This document shows positions 63,896 through 64,000 of a stretch of 64,000 nucleotides of DNA, one piece after another (position 1 is the first letter of the stretch; every line of letters starts with the position of its first letter). The DNA is from Mesorhabditis belari. Taxonomy: Eukaryota; Nematoda; Chromadorea; Rhabditida; Rhabditidae. The stretch covers positions 2,407,501 through 2,471,500 of the forward strand of contig CAUEEP010000737.1 of assembly GCA_958450365.1 (NCBI GenBank). Direction: 5' to 3'. The notes under the pieces are model-generated. The model made no database searches. It was not told the DNA's origin and saw only the letters and a program-made list of their open reading frames with translations. The position numbers and the translations under genes were made by a program.

Positions 63896-64000
63896 TTTTG
63901 CTTTTTCGTGGATCGATCAAGAGACTTGGGAATCAATTTTTTCACAAATTAATAGGATAAATTGCTCTTTGCTTTTTGAATTGTTTCTTTATTCTCGGAG

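Overview
The window is nuclear DNA from a rhabditid nematode. The best evidence is at the right end: an exact 22-nt SL1 spliced-leader exon on the minus strand of an SL1 RNA gene, paired divergently with a complete 119-nt 5S rRNA gene, the arrangement known from Caenorhabditis 5S rDNA repeats. Small AT-rich introns ending in TTTCAG or TTTTAG, nematode-type families (LIPS lipase, MIF-2-like, ShKT, F-box-like, serpentine receptor, C-type lectin) and abundant Tc1/mariner debris agree. I cannot name the species.

Layout. 1-2.9 kb: a kinase gene open at the left edge, read in frame through ten exons into a transmembrane segment and a Cys-rich C-terminus. 3-11 kb: a dead PP1 phosphatase copy, a small coiled-coil gene and its damaged paralogue around an IQSEC-like fragment, and a decayed histone H2A copy. 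11.6-20 kb: MITEs, a receptor fragment, orphan exons, a mariner relic, an intronless F-box-like gene and a Tc1-type transposase fragment. 21-30 kb: a C-type lectin gene (+) and a 12-exon cathepsin gene (-) whose long introns hold several transposons. 30-42 kb: a partial inverted cathepsin copy, two inverted copies of a small secreted-protein gene, a second F-box-like gene, a small secreted gene and more MITEs. 42.9-44.7 kb: three tRNA-like relics. 44-48.2 kb: an 11-exon lipase. 48.8-58.9 kb: four minus-strand genes: a two-repeat 141-aa protein, a RING/B-box protein, a MIF homologue, and a secreted protein with Ser-Gly repeats and CPxxC modules. 59-64 kb: a mariner derivative, ShKT relics, tRNA-Lys genes, and the SL1/5S pair.

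The genes do not form one pathway. Several are secreted, surface or immune-type families (lectin, cathepsin, MIF, lipase, proteoglycan-like, small secreted proteins). The region is shaped by transposition and inverted duplication: at least five TIR element families occur twice or more, two genes have inverted copies, and about ten tRNA-like elements with A and B boxes are scattered through it.

Gene models were spliced by eye. For eleven models (kinase, coiled-coil gene, lectin, cathepsin, lipase, the 141-aa protein, RING/B-box, MIF, proteoglycan-like and two of the small secreted proteins) exon lengths and phases add up to an uninterrupted frame. Family assignments come from recognising motifs; no database search was run.
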